The notes below the pieces were generated by a model. It ran no database searches. It saw nothing but the letters and a program-made list of their open reading frames with translations, and was not told where the DNA came from. A DNA stretch of 64,000 bases from the NCBI GenBank assembly GCA_014607495.2, contig CP053159.1, positions 13,833,501 to 13,897,500 on the forward strand, written 5' to 3'. Position numbers and translations under genes: made by a program. Shown piece by piece: positions 1 through 10,738 of the stretch. How positions within the stretch are numbered: position 1 is the stretch's first letter; the number at the start of each line of letters is the position of its first letter. The stretch comes from Carposina sasakii. Lineage: Eukaryota; Arthropoda; Insecta; Lepidoptera; Carposinidae.

Positions 1-477
1 TCGTTTCACTTTCAGATCTTTAAATCTTCCACTTATTTTAGACTGGGCATCATGCAGGTGACTGTTATACACATCAGAGCTTCTAATAAAAACTGACTTA
101 CGTATAGAATTAAATGGACAAGGATGAGTGTAGGATGGAGTGCCATTATCATAGACCTCGTTTTCAACAAGTATGTTTGCTGCCAGTGAAAGTTTATAGC
201 TCAATTTTTCGGCTATATTATTGAGAATATCACTATCAGACGTCTGGTAGCGGCTCACTTTGTATGCCGTCCGAATTTCAAAGAGGGCTGTGTATTCACT
301 ACCAAGCTCTTTTACTACGGATTCGCTGAACTTGCTTGCTAGAGTGTCGGCTAGCTTACGAACACATAGTTTGTAATCATCACGGCTGTTAGTTCTCGTG
401 CAATTATCATTTTGTGCATCCACGCTATGAAGTTGTAAACACCACACGGTCGTAAACAGCAGCAATAAAATCTTCAT
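1..477 (-). CDS. Partial secreted/membrane protein, N-terminal exon, alpha2/delta-CACHD1-like (tentative)
   Basis: An open frame starts at the ATG at 477-475 and stays open to the window edge (159 codons), so the gene continues to the left. Residues 1-22 (MKILLLLFTTVWCLQLHSVD and following) form a clear signal peptide. Then come NCTR (a possible N-glycosylation site) and a helical stretch with ADTLASKF, GSEYTALFEI and NNIAEKLSYKLSL. That arrangement resembles the helical segment before the VWA domain in calcium-channel alpha2/delta and CACHD1 proteins, and insects have VWFA-and-cache genes of this kind. The family call rests on remembered pattern similarity only. No VWA or cache domain lies inside the window to confirm it. 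A GTAAGT inside the frame near residue 120 could be a donor, so the last part of the frame may be intronic. Coding nature is likely; family is uncertain. Confidence 0.5.
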   Translation of the reverse strand, partial: MKILLLLFTTVWCLQLHSVDAQNDNCTRTNSRDDYKLCVRKLADTLASKFSESVVKELGSEYTALFEIRTAYKVSRYQTSDSDILNNIAEKLSYKLSLAANILVENEVYDNGTPSYTHPCPFNSIRKSVFIRSSDVYNSHLHDAQSKISGRFKDLKVKR

Positions 478-1197
478 CTTGTCGGCATCACTTTTGATCT
501 GTGCCACCCTTGATATCAGTTTTATAGTCATTATTGTGGCTAATCTCAGTATTACACATTATTATTACGCATTGCATAGATAAATATACGCCATTTGCAA
601 ATTATTTAGCCATTATTCACACAAAAAATCTTAAAAAATTGTAAAAAATAATGAAAATAACTCGCCTGTTCAACACAAACACAAAGCGGAACTGGCAGTT
701 TTCACTTTTAATTTTATCTTCAGGTGCGTTAGGCAATGCAGTATGTAATCTATACAGCCAAATATGTTATATTGTTCGCGTTACATATTTGTGCGTTTGT
801 AAGTGGTTGTAACATAGAAATGTATACAAGTTGGAAACAGCGCTTCTTACTAAAAATTGCCTCCCTAAAATTTGACTGTTTTGACCTTGAAAAACTAGAC
901 GGGAAAAAAAGTAGAGTGTACTCACAATTAAATTTTAATTGAAATTTTTTCATTCTATGACATTTCTACCATGAACAACCCAAGTAACACATGAAGCATT
1001 TTAACAAACGGATAATTAACTTATGTAGAACTTAAGGTTCGTAGAAACTCTTATATGAGTTCAGCGAGCATCTTGATGCTTTATATGAGCATTTTGAAAC
1101 CATTATGATGCTTTACACTGTATAAGGGGTGGATAATGGAATATCAAAATGATTTTGTAATGCCTGTAGTTTTATTGCATCAATACACAAATCAGCC
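478..1197. other. Upstream region of the 1-477 gene, no gene seen
   Basis: AT-rich sequence that should hold the promoter and 5' UTR of the minus-strand gene. No clear TATA box or initiator could be assigned. The short open frames at 736-953 look like chance: they have no family resemblance and no splice context. Confidence 0.4.
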
Positions 1198-1550
1198 CTA
1201 CAGCTTTCAGCTGTTTTTAGTGCATTTAGCTTTACAATTGCATTTTTAAGTAGGATATAAATGCTCAATGCTATTTAGCAGCATAAACATAAACCATCAT
1301 AATGTCAAGTAAATCCGCCATACAGCTTTTAGCTGTTTTTGATGTCTAAGGGTCTACAATAGCATTTTTAAATAGTAAGATAATGCCTAATGCTGCATAA
1401 TAGCATAAACTTGTGCTATTCTAATGCACCGTAATTCCGTTATACAGCTTTGGGCTGTTTTTAGTGCCCTTCATTATTTAATAGCACTTTTAACTAGTAA
1501 GTAAATGCCTAGTATTGCTGAGTAGCATAAAAGTGAATCAATGTAATGCT
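1198..1550. repeat. Degenerate ~121-bp tandem repeat, three units
   Basis: Three diverged units begin near 1198, 1320 and 1440. Each opens with TACAGCTTT..GCTGTTTTT. A run similar to GCATTTTTAA and an AATGCT..TAGCATAAA motif follow. The CAGCTTTNNGCTG core is a short palindrome kept in every unit. No coding potential was seen, and origin is unknown. Confidence 0.6.
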
Positions 1551-1659
1551 TGCATTTTTGACAACTTGAGGTCAACTGAGTTCTGTTAAACAGAACTTTA
1601 CTTTAGTGTTTTATTTAGATTAAAGGGATTTAACAACTAAATAACCATTAAAATATCTT

Positions 1660-1815
1660 TTATTTTATTTGCTCAAGTTTTTCCATCGCCCTTTGAAGCT
1701 GAGCATAAGAACGATGAATGTTTTTGTAGTGAACGACAAATGTTTTCTGCTCTATCTGCCAGTAATTGATCCAGTGATATAATATTTCGGTAGCTGTAAC
1801 GTTACTATAATCCAT
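1660..1815 (-). CDS. Hypothetical small ORF or terminal exon (51 aa)
   Basis: The frame beginning at the ATG at 1815 reads MDYSNVTATEILYHWINYWQ and ends MEKLEQIK. It is amphipathic and rich in Trp, Tyr and Gln, unlike random AT-rich translation. An AATAAA on the same strand lies about 50 bases past the stop (near 1609-1614), which would suit a terminal exon. No family was recognised and no convincing acceptor was found upstream. It may well be chance. Confidence 0.2.
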   Translation of the reverse strand: MDYSNVTATEILYHWINYWQIEQKTFVVHYKNIHRSYAQLQRAMEKLEQIK

Positions 1816-2108
1816 ACACGGGTTTCCTTGATTTTCTTGATTGGTTATTATACTAACTAGTGATAACAAAATGTGACAGAGATACAGTGAAAGGCCACCA
1901 AGCTAGGCGTTTAAACCTTTTCTGGGTCCACTCAAAGATACGCAGAGAAAATTATCACAAATACACATACTTTCACATTTATAATGTTATTCATATCACA
2001 ATAGCTATTCGTATAACATTTTAAAATAAACTCATTGTAGGGTCGGAACCTTTTATTATGGAAAAGTATGTGCACCCTACTCAAAAATAGGTACACAGTA
2101 CATAGAAA

Positions 2109-2605
2109 CAGCGTTGGCAACCGTACGATAATTATCGTACATGCACGATAATTTGATACCAGCGTACGATGTACGATTGCGATTCATTATCGTACACAAA
2201 TGTACGATAATTTTCGAATTGTAATGGATTTCGATAGTTTCGTTCTTTCATATATAGATAAGAAATATATATCTCGTTGAATATTACATATTTTGTCAAT
2301 TTATGTGTTCATGAATAAATTTAATAATCGACTGATCAACTTTGGAGCCATTTTATTTTTGTAAAACTTTTGAAACACACAAATTTTCGCGCCATTTTCT
2401 ACGCAATGTACCCATGTGAAAATCATAAAATTCGAAAAAGGACATGACGAGCGGCTGAGCGCAATATAAGTTCGTAATAATATCTATTTTATTAATAATT
2501 AACGTTTTTTTTATGTCATTCAAAAGTATACGATAATTTTTCGTCAGGTACGATAATTTTACGACCCTGGTACGATCAGCGCATCATTCTAGGTTGCCAA
2601 CACTG
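2109..2605. mobile_element. hAT-type MITE with 8-bp target duplication
   Basis: This 497-bp element has termini CAGCGTTGGCAACC on the left and the reverse complement CAGTGTTGGCAACC on the right, matching at 13 of 14 bases. It is flanked by the perfect 8-bp direct repeat CATAGAAA (2101-2108 and 2606-2613). Eight-base duplications and CA-starting termini are the hAT hallmark. Inside both ends the word ACGATAAT and its inverse TACGATAATTATCGTAC recur, giving subterminal palindromes. There is no transposase, so the element is non-autonomous. Confidence 0.88.
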
Positions 2606-2613
2606 CATAGAAA

Positions 2614-3561
2614 ATGTTTAAAAAGTCACTATGGGGATAAGCAACTAATTAAATAACGTTTTATGTCAAATATTTAAAAAAGCAAGAGTGAATATTGCCT
2701 AAAATTTGCCTAGGGCCATAGTTTGGAAATTCAATTTTGTACTTACGAGTGAAATATTAAGTTGCATCCTGGATGCCACTCGCTTCTGCAACCACGAACA
2801 ATACATTTCGCTACCATATATATATATAAATGCCACCAAAATATCTTATTTAGTCCACACAAATAAGCGATTCAAACAGATCGACTTGACATGATTTAAC
2901 AAAATTGTCATGTACTACCCAGGGACACCATTACATAGCAACAGAACATACCTTAAAATACGGAATTTTTAACTACCGCGAAGGTTTGTTTTACTATATT
3001 ATGTACATTTTATATTACAAATTACATTAAATACATTTCATTACTGTATTAAAAATGTTAAACATTTTGAAAACGAATCCAAGTTTTTCATGATAATGTT
3101 ATATTTATGCCTTTGTTAACGTCTTTACTTACATTATAGGGTATTTTTTTTATTGTGTAAGGGATCCCATTTCTGCTGTCATTTTTTCATGTTTCAATTT
3201 CTTGTTCAGAGCTTGGAATCCATCCCTGGGTTGTAATAATATTCGACAGAGATTTTTTCTATGTTACTTTACACCTTTACTCTAGCGAAGTGTGAAGTTT
3301 GGCATGTACGAAAATGTAGGGTAATACGGATTTTTCGAAATATGCCCGGAACTTTCGATATTCGTTTTCCGCATTACATACTTATATTTTTTGTTTATTG
3401 GAAAATGTATACTGTCAGTACTGTAGAAAGAGAATATTTTATGGTCAGCATATAATAAATCTATGATGGTCGGTACCTTTGACTATGGATGGATCTTCTC
3501 TTTCTACGGTCAGTACCACAGAACACTATAGATACAGGTGATTTTATACTCTATCTAGTCA
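2614..3561. other. Intergenic, no gene seen
   Basis: AT-rich DNA with a short (AT)n run near 2816-2828. From about 3460 to 3560 the word GGTAC/AGTAC recurs. The short open frames at 2706 and 3261 show no domain or splice context. Confidence 0.4.
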
Positions 3562-3841
3562 GTACCAACTAGGGTATAGAGAACCGGATATGTTTCAAGG
3601 AACCGGGATTTTCGGTACCAGACCATTCTGGAACCGGGAATTCCCGGGATTTTCGGTACTTTCGGTTTTTTTTTCAACCATACATAATATGATGCTAGTT
3701 GATAAATTTAAATTGTGACGGTATCAAGAATACAAATAAAAATCACAAAATAATGTTTTATTTGAGTAATAATCAGCTTTTAGCTACAGCCAAACTTAAT
3801 ATCAATACAATACTTACAATCTAGATAAATTCAGTCTGTCA

Positions 3842-5234
3842 TTGAATGAGATCAATCATCATCGGCTGCAATCAAAATTAAACGTGTGCTATCTAGACGA
3901 TGGCACCCTAGGAGGCGAAACAAGCTCTGTCCTAGGGGATCTTAAACTCCTGAAGCAGGAATTAAAATTAATAGGGCTTGAGCTCAACACAGGAAAATGT
4001 GAGTTATATGTCCCCGCTTCCACCCCATCCCGTAACGAAATAATGTCTGCTTTCAACCTATTGGCTCCAAATTTGTCTGTTGTTGATAAAAGCTCGTTTC
4101 GCCTTTTGGGCTCGCCCATCTTAGACGAGTCGATACCCTCTTTCGTGGATGAACTAATTCAAAATTTTGTCGGCACCTCAGATCGCCTTTTCAAAATTAA
4201 TACGCACATGGCCTACTATATAATACGCCATTGCCTTTTTGCCCCCAGATTTATGTACTACCTCCGCTGCAGTCAAATATGGAAATTTCAGGGTTTTCTT
4301 CTTCGTTTAGACCAAACTATTAAGCAGACCCTCTCCTCGATTATCAATATCAGTTTAGATGATCGTTCCTGGGCCAAGATAAGGTTTGGAGGTGTACGCA
4401 AAATTACTAGTGTAGCACTCCCTGTCTTTTTGGCTTCAGCCTATAGCACTCTCCCACTAGTTATCAAAATTTTAAACAGCCAAAGCCAGGTCGAAATTGC
4501 ACATATGGCTGAAGCCAAAACCGCCTGGAAGGCGGTCTGCCCAAACGGAGTTGAACCGTCTACCCCATCATCGCAGAGGCTGTGGGACGGGCCGCTTTGT
4601 GAATTGGTACGGAAAAACCTATTAAAAACGACAAACAACAACCGCAGAGCGTGCCCGCCTTACAGCCTTGGGCGAGTGGTAGTCGGGCCTTTGGTTACAG
4701 GCAGTGCCGTCAGCCAACGTCGTTACACTTTTGGACCGAACCACTTTCTGCATTGCTACACGCCTACGCCTTGATGCGCCGTGCAATGTCCCCCACCGAT
4801 GCCGTTGTGGCGACGCCGTCGATCAACTCGGACACCATGGCCTCTCATGTACCACGAGTACCGGTCGCATCCCACGTCATGCTAGTATTAACGATATCAT
4901 CCGCCGGGCTCTTGCCACCGCCGGGTCACCATCTGTTTTAGAACCTATTGGTTTGGTGCGCGACGATGGCAAGAGACCGGACGGCATGACCCTCGTGCCC
5001 TGGGAGATGGGGCGTTCTCTAGTATAGGACGCTACATGCGTCGATACTCTGGCAGCGTCCCATGCCCCACACGCTACAGCGGAAAACCTCAAACGGCGCA
5101 AATATGCAAACCTCAGTGGAGTGGAGATATTTGAGCCGTTTGGGGTTGCAACCTTGGGGTCATGGGGCTCGGGAGCCCGTGCCCTTTTTAAGGGCATTTC
5201 GAAAAGACTGGTCGAGGTTTTTAAATATGATTAA
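3842..5234 (+). pseudogene. Decayed retroelement: reverse transcriptase (YLDDG type) plus C-terminal domain
   Basis: The first frame starts at once in the palm region: CYLDDGTLGGE carries the YxDD catalytic motif and is followed by LKLIGLELNTGKCEL, so the N-terminal half of the protein is absent (5' truncation). Near 4640 the homology shifts from this frame to the next one (codon phase of 4641). There it continues through [31 protein letters not shown] (a probable zinc-binding Cys/His cluster) and [11 protein letters not shown] to 5234. Two TAG codons interrupt that frame, at 4680-4682 and at 5025-5027 where related proteins have a Trp. The combination matches a reverse-transcriptase family common in invertebrate genomes, remembered from annotated proteins rather than searched. 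Its exact LINE or other class is not assigned. The copy is dead. Confidence 0.75.
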
Positions 5235-5503
5235 TGACAATCAAACTTAATATTAATTAAAATCTAGTTAAAATCAGACTATTATTGAAAGTACTCGTAA
5301 TTAACGCAGTAAGATTAATAAGAATCTACCATAAGAGGTGGGAGAGGGTATACCTTAGGCTAGAATAAATTGAATTCAAATAGATAACAATCTAATAAAA
5401 TCTATGCCTTCACAGATAAAGTGGAACTATTTGGTCTTTTTGAAAGCTTTTTTTCATTGTAATATGTCCTCAAAAAGATCAACGCATCCAAAGTTACATC
5501 ACC

Positions 5504-5872
5504 TTAACGCGATCTAATTTTATTGCACAGCAGGCCAGCCGAAGAAAAAATTCTTTCAGGCTCAACATTGGTGGGTGGAATACTCATAAGATGGTCATAA
5601 GCTTGTGATAAATGTCGCCCACGATCGCCTCCATTCTTGAAAAGGGGCATCTCGACTCTTATATTTGTTTCAAGGTCATCATTCTTCGTTGATCTAACAC
5701 GTTCCTTCCTAATCTTCTGGAGTTCTGCATTTAGTTCGTCGCTCTTCGTAAGATTACTTCTTTCTACTGCGGATTCTAAGTCCTCTTCTATTTCAATAAC
5801 CTGATGAGCGTGTGAATGTTGGGCTGTTGTTGATGGCGGGGGACTAGTACGTTTTAGTAGTAGGTAATACAA
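5504..5872 (-). pseudogene. hAT transposase C-terminal fragment (dimerisation domain)
   Basis: The minus frame contains LSQAYDHLMSIPPTNVEPER followed by IFSSAGLLCNKIRSR. This is the hATC dimerisation signature (usually IPATS..SERVFS.AG.....R.RL). It reaches the stop directly after IRSR, so the final Leu-rich piece is lost. The upstream RNase-H catalytic part and BED finger are not present between here and the right end of the element, so this is an internal deletion derivative. Confidence 0.8.
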
Positions 5873-7189
5873 TCTTATTGCACATTTCGTTACTATTTGG
5901 GCGGGAAAGTGGCCGCTCCGTTCCTGAACCGCTCACGCGTAGCGTCATTGTTGCCAATTACCATATACATATGTATACGGATTTATGTGTATAAACTATA
6001 AATTACAGCTAATATGAAAAAAAAGGGTTTTATACGAATTTTTTATGATGTCAATTTACGATTTCAATAATTCCCGAAAGTACCGAAAATCCCGGTTCTT
6101 GTATTTTAATTCCCGGTTCTTTTACCGCTTCTAAATCCCGGGAATTCCCGGGAATTTCGGTACCGGGATTTCCCGGTTCTATACACTAGTACCAACATAG
6201 GTACTGTGTATAGGTACGGATTGCGATAACGTTGTTTGAGTTATTTCAATATACATAAAAAGATACCTACCTAGTTATGTCGTTGTCGGTATTAGATACA
6301 AATCAAAGACAAATACAAATCCATTGAATATTCAAGAATCTTCGAGAGTACATTTGTCTCAGGAGAGCTACGTACGCTACCATAAAGTAGTCGGTAGGTA
6401 GGTAGTTATAGTTACTAACTTCATGTGCATTTTTTAAATCGAATGCGGACAACAAGACGAGCATATTAGGCGGGTAGCCGCACCCACCGTATTCCATGAC
6501 AGAGAATATAGGTCTCGCCTAAGCTTGTTCTTTACCTTTATTTTAGACTAGTGGACGCCCGCGACTCCGTCCGCGTGGACTACAGAAAAAATAAAAAGTA
6601 GCCTATATGTTAAGTGTAAAAAGTAGCCTATATGTTATCGCGGTTGTCGTAAAAAATTAATTCACGTTTGTCCCCTTCCCGTGGGAATTTCGGGAAATCC
6701 GTTCCCAGTGCTTCCTCGGGGTCCCAAATAAACATATATGCTCAACTTCAGATTCACATGTTTAACCGTTTTCGTAAAAAATAAATAATTCCCGTTGGTC
6801 TCCTTCCCGTGGGAATTTCGGGAAATCCGTTCTAGTGTTTCCTCGCAGTCCCTAATGAACATATATGCCCAATTTCAGCTTCATATGTATAGCGGTTTTC
6901 GTAAAAACTATGAATTCCCGTTTGTCCCCTTCCCGTGGGAATTTCGGGAAATCCGTTTTTAGTCCTCCCTCGCTGTCCCCAATGAACATATCGCTCCTTG
7001 AATACAAAAGGGCCACAATTAAAAAAAAAATGAAAATCGTTTTATTGCAAAAATTACACCTGAACCGACTATATTTTATAGTGAAAAAAAAACTCCCATC
7101 ATTTTTGCTTATATTATGGCTACACTAACTTACCGCCATTTTTGCATTAGCTCACTTTGACAGGTAATGTCAGTGCAAAACCGCCATTT

Positions 7190-7285
7190 TGTTAGTTGCG
7201 CCCGGAGATTCAACGCAAACGCACGTCGGTTGCGTGAAAAAGTGCCACAATCCAAAATACGTCTGTGTTGGATTCAAAGTTTCAG
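7190..7285 (+). other. Probable non-coding first exon of the transposase gene
   Basis: A short, less AT-rich segment inside the left end of the 16-kb element finishes in the consensus donor TTCAG|GTAAGTG (GT at 7286-7287). The nearest strong acceptor before the transposase ATG is a T-run plus ACAG ending at 19766, nine bases before the ATG. Together they define a 12.5-kb 5'-UTR intron. The transcription start is not known; the GCGCCCGG near 7198 is a guess at best. Confidence 0.5.
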
Positions 7286-7306
7286 GTAAGTGTGATTATA
7301 TTTTAC

Positions 7307-7800
7307 AATACAAAAGTGCCATATTTTGGAAAACGTCCGTTTTGCATTCTAACATTAGTATTTGTAACCATAATATATAATACAAAAGTGCCATATTTTG
7401 GAAAACGTCTGTTTTGCATTTTAACATTAGTATTTGTAACCATAATATATAATACAAAAGTGCCATATTTTGGAAAACGTCCGTTTTGCATTCTAACATT
7501 AGTATTTGTAACCATAATATATAATACAAAAGTGCCATATTTTGGAAAACGTCTGTTTTGCATTCTAACATTAGTATTTGTAACCATAATATATAATACA
7601 AAAGTGCCATATTTTGGAAAACGTCTGTTTGGCATTCTAACATTAGTATTTGTAACCATAATATATAATACAAAAGTGCCATATTTTGGAAAACGTCTGT
7701 TTGGCATTCTAACATTAGTATTTGTTATTATATTTTGTAATACAAAATTGCCATATTTGAAATGCGTCCTTTTTGTAATCCAATATTAGTTAAGTATAAT
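7307..7800. repeat. 72-bp minisatellite, six full units plus degenerate ones
   Basis: Units start at 7307, 7379, 7451, 7523, 7595 and 7667, each opening AATACAAAAGTGCCATATTT. A diverged seventh starts at 7739 and a fainter one near 7811. The units differ by only one or two bases. Since 72 is a multiple of three and the unit lacks stops in several frames, long open frames run on both strands. They encode only repeats such as YNTKVPYFGKR and are artefacts. The array lies in the intron of the transposase gene. Confidence 0.93.
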
Positions 7801-8544
7801 TATATTTTATAATACAACAGTAGCATATTTTGAAATACGTCCCTTTTGCATTAAATTATAGTGAAATAAATAATTATTTTTAGCGTGCTACAATGGGAAG
7901 GCCAGAAATATGGCCGTTTTGCATGATAATAATTTTAGTTTTCGTTACAATTTTAAAAATAAAAATTACCATTTTGATGTTAATTTTGTTCTATTCTTAT
8001 TACTTCAGTGATTTTTAACTTAAAAATCATACAAATGTATTTATTTGTTTGTAAATTAATAATATAAACTAAATTGAAGCCCTGTCCCTGTAGCTTTCGT
8101 CACTAATTTAAAGTTTTTTAAATAATATCAGTGAGTGTTTATAGGGACCTATAATAATATGGGTAGATATTCGTAAATGTTGAAAAATATGTGATTAAAA
8201 TGCATTGCCTCATATTTTCTGTGAATTTGACTGTGAATTTGAATGTTAAATATGAGGTGGTAGCTTAAATTTGTTAAATATAATCAAAGACAATTATACT
8301 AGACTGCTAATCTCCATACAAATTGGCGACCGCAGAAAAATGGCGCTCAGACGTAGATGGCGCTGCTTCATTGCGCGCTATTTTGGACAGCTCGACCACA
8401 GACATACTTGTCGCTCGACTGTATAGTTTTATTTCATTTGCTTGATAGATGGCGCAATAGATTGGTAATGATAATTATTATCGTATTTAACATAGATGGC
8501 GCAATTTTGAAAGATCTAATACATAATTATGATTTAATACATAT

Positions 8545-8832
8545 TATCGCAAAATGGAATTGCCTATACATACATACATGTATATGCAATTCCATTTTGC
8601 GATATGGCGTCTCTCTCGCTTACATGAAGACTTTGCCAATGTCACGTTTAATAATTATATTCATAAAGGTACATAACGCCTTTATTATATCGCAAAATGG
8701 AATTGCATATACATACATACATGTATATGCAATTCCATTTTGCGATATGGCGTCTCTCTCGCTTACACGAAGACTTTGCCAATGTCACGTTTGATAATTA
8801 TATTCATAAAGGTACATAACGCCTTTATTAAA
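8545..8832. repeat. 144-bp tandem duplication, each unit with a long hairpin
   Basis: Two units, from about 8545 and 8689, share ATCGCAAAATGGAATTGC... through GGCGTCTCTCTCGCTTACA and CATAAAGGTACATAACGCC. In the second unit the first 25 bases (ATCGCAAAATGGAATTGCAT and on) and the bases ending at 8746 form a perfect inverted repeat around an eight-base TACATACA loop. The first unit has the same hairpin with one change. Confidence 0.85.
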
Positions 8833-8975
8833 GTGAACTACAATAAATATTCTAAACAAACAACAAGAAGAGTAATCAATCCAATTATCAATGAGACAAC
8901 TTTTTGTGCACTTAATAAACTAAAGGTCCACTATTTCGGCGTAAACTGGGGATCATTCAGAGATTCAGAGAGAGC

Positions 8976-9017
8976 GGCCCCCTAATCACCTACTGCAAGT
9001 TACATAATCAGGGAGCG
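8976..9017. mobile_element. Short MITE remnant, GGCCCCCTRATYA family
   Basis: GCCCCCTAATCACCTA at the left and TACATAATCAGGGAGC at the right match in inverted orientation. They also match the ends of the copies at 9639-9757 and 47985-48177. Only about 42 bp remain, so this is a collapsed copy. Confidence 0.45.
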
Positions 9018-9638
9018 GAATGTTGGTACCTACTCTAAGTAAGTACTAAGACGGATAGAGTAGGTACTATAACATTTAGGCATATCACTGTTTAAATTAC
9101 TCAAATCCATTATGAAATGACAACGTTAGAGAAAGTAAAAATTTGTATACATATGAAGGGTTCTGTGGGCTAGGATAAGTTAGGTAGGTACTTATGGACT
9201 CGGCTATGACTAAATTAAATGTGGTGTGTATGTATAGGTAATTTGTATTTCTATGCTAACAAAAATTTGAATTTTAGAGAAATATATTAGAATTAATTAT
9301 TTAAGGTAAGTAGGTAACTAGGTTTCTATTGTATGATTATAAAAAGGAAGAAAAATATTTAACTATAAAGAGATAAAAACATATTTTAATCCTGCATCAC
9401 CGAAGATTCGAACCTACGACGTACGACTTTTGATTATATGAGTTTGACTGGTGCTCTGGGCGTAGTGGCTATTTGAACTGTGAATATCGTGACGAAAAAT
9501 CAAATCATATAGGTACGTAGCGTTTGTTGCAAAGTCGATTTTAAAAAAGTGGTTTTGTTTATTTTCTAGTATTATTGTAGTTACAATTTTACCTTGCACT
9601 AAGCTAACACAATTAAGTTACCAATTCAATCACAACCG

Positions 9639-9757
9639 GCCCCCTGATTATGTAACTTGCAGTAGTAGCAGAGCCGAAGCAATGCGATAGCGCAAATTGG
9701 ACTTCGAGTGCTCGTTGCGCTTGGGCTTTGCTATTGCAAATTAGGTAATCAGGGGGC
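9639..9757. mobile_element. MITE, GGCCCCCTRATYA family
   Basis: GCCCCCTGATTATGTAA opens the element and TTAGGTAATCAGGGGGC closes it in inverted orientation. The interior holds GCGATAGCGCAAATTG and TTTGCTATTGCAAATTAG, also partly inverted. It matches the longer copy at 47985-48177. Confidence 0.65.
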
Positions 9758-9758
9758 G

Positions 9759-10060
9759 CGCGCTGGGCGGTTTAAGGCGCTGTGATCAGACAAAAGAGGC
9801 ATTTTAGAATCGATTTTTTAAATATTTGTCCGAATACCACAGCTCTAATTTTTTTAAATGTTATTATTTAAATCTTTATTAAGTTTTTGGCCAATGTGGA
9901 AACGCGGGCGCGCGCTGGGCGGTTTAAGGCGCTGTGATCAGACAAAAGAGGCATTTTAGAATCGATTTTTTAAATATTTGTCCGAATACCACAGCTCTAA
10001 TTTTTTTATATGTTATTATTTAAATCTTTATTAAGTTTTTGGCCAATGTGGAAACTCAAT
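9759..10060. repeat. 152-bp tandem duplication at the end of the left TTAA element
   Basis: CGCGCTGGGCGGTTTAAGGC occurs at 9759 and again at 9911. The sequence after each, through the word TTGGCCAATGTGGAAAC, is nearly identical. The duplication covers the outer terminus of the left TTAA element and its TTAA, so two candidate ends exist (9772-9775 and 9924-9927). The right copy at 14373-18919 lacks this duplication. Confidence 0.85.
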
Positions 10061-10523
10061 TACTTAAAAAATTCTCGATAGAATTTCGATTTGAAAATTA
10101 CCTTTTTTACGTTCTTATAAGCGAAATATCTTGAAAACTATTGTGAATATCAACACGAAACTTGTATAGTTGTATAGCGTTTTATCAGATCTAGGTTATG
10201 GCCAAAGTACATTTTTTGTAAATTTTGTAGATAATTAACAATTAATAAAAAACACATCTACAACTACGCTGTGTTCTAATCCTTGCACTGGCCAGTCTCG
10301 CTCGGAACATTCAGTACCGCCGTGACCACTGTCAACGCCGGTTCTGTGCCTGTTTTTTCGCGCATATACATAATATAAAATACTATATTTATTTAGTAAG
10401 TAGACTTAGGAAATTGCAGTGTAACAAAAGTTAAAAAAGAGAGACCTTACGTAAAAATGACTTACGTAGAAAACGTTAAGTACCTACCTACATAGATACT
10501 TTATAGTATGTTTTAGATTGTAC

Positions 10524-10738
10524 TAACGCCCGCCCACGGCTTTGCCCGCGTGAGAGTACATTACTCCCGTGCGAAGCCGAGGCGGGTTCCTAGTTACATT
10601 ATAAACCGTCCTTGTGAATCACTATATCTATTAAAAAACCGCATAATATCCAAAAAAAATCCGTTCCCTAGTTTGAAAGATCTAAGCATACATAGGGACA
10701 GACATCAGAAAACGACTTTGTTTTATAATATGTAGTGA
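10524..10738 (-). mobile_element. Short Helitron inside the left TTAA element
   Basis: On the minus strand it runs from A|TCACTACATATTATAAAACA to a GC-rich end (CGCGGGCAAAGCCGTGGGCG) and GTTAG|T. The expected CTAG has become TTAG. The counterpart at 18113-18321 keeps CTAG|T. Confidence 0.65.

Larger units (their letters stand above)
3570..6188 (-). mobile_element. Internally deleted hAT transposon with nested retroelement
   Basis: The 2.6-kb element is bounded by the perfect 8-bp duplication GTACCAAC (3562-3569 and 6189-6196). The left end reads TAGGGTATAGAGAACCGG and the right end, inverted, TAGTGTATAGAACCGGG. Both termini are built of repeated, partly palindromic GGAATTCCCGGGA / AACCGGGA / TTTCGGTACC blocks (3590-3670 and 6065-6180). 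A hAT C-terminal transposase fragment lies on the minus strand (5504-5872), so the 5' end of the element is on the right. Most of the transposase is missing. A decayed reverse-transcriptase element occupies about 3840-5400. Confidence 0.88.

Noticed and set aside
7265..7789. Long open frames on both strands (up to 174 codons)
   Set aside because: They are translations of the 72-bp tandem repeat, with the same 24-residue unit repeated in several frames.
9414..9599. Minus-strand frame of 61 codons
   Set aside because: No homology pattern or codon bias; it lies in mobile-element debris.
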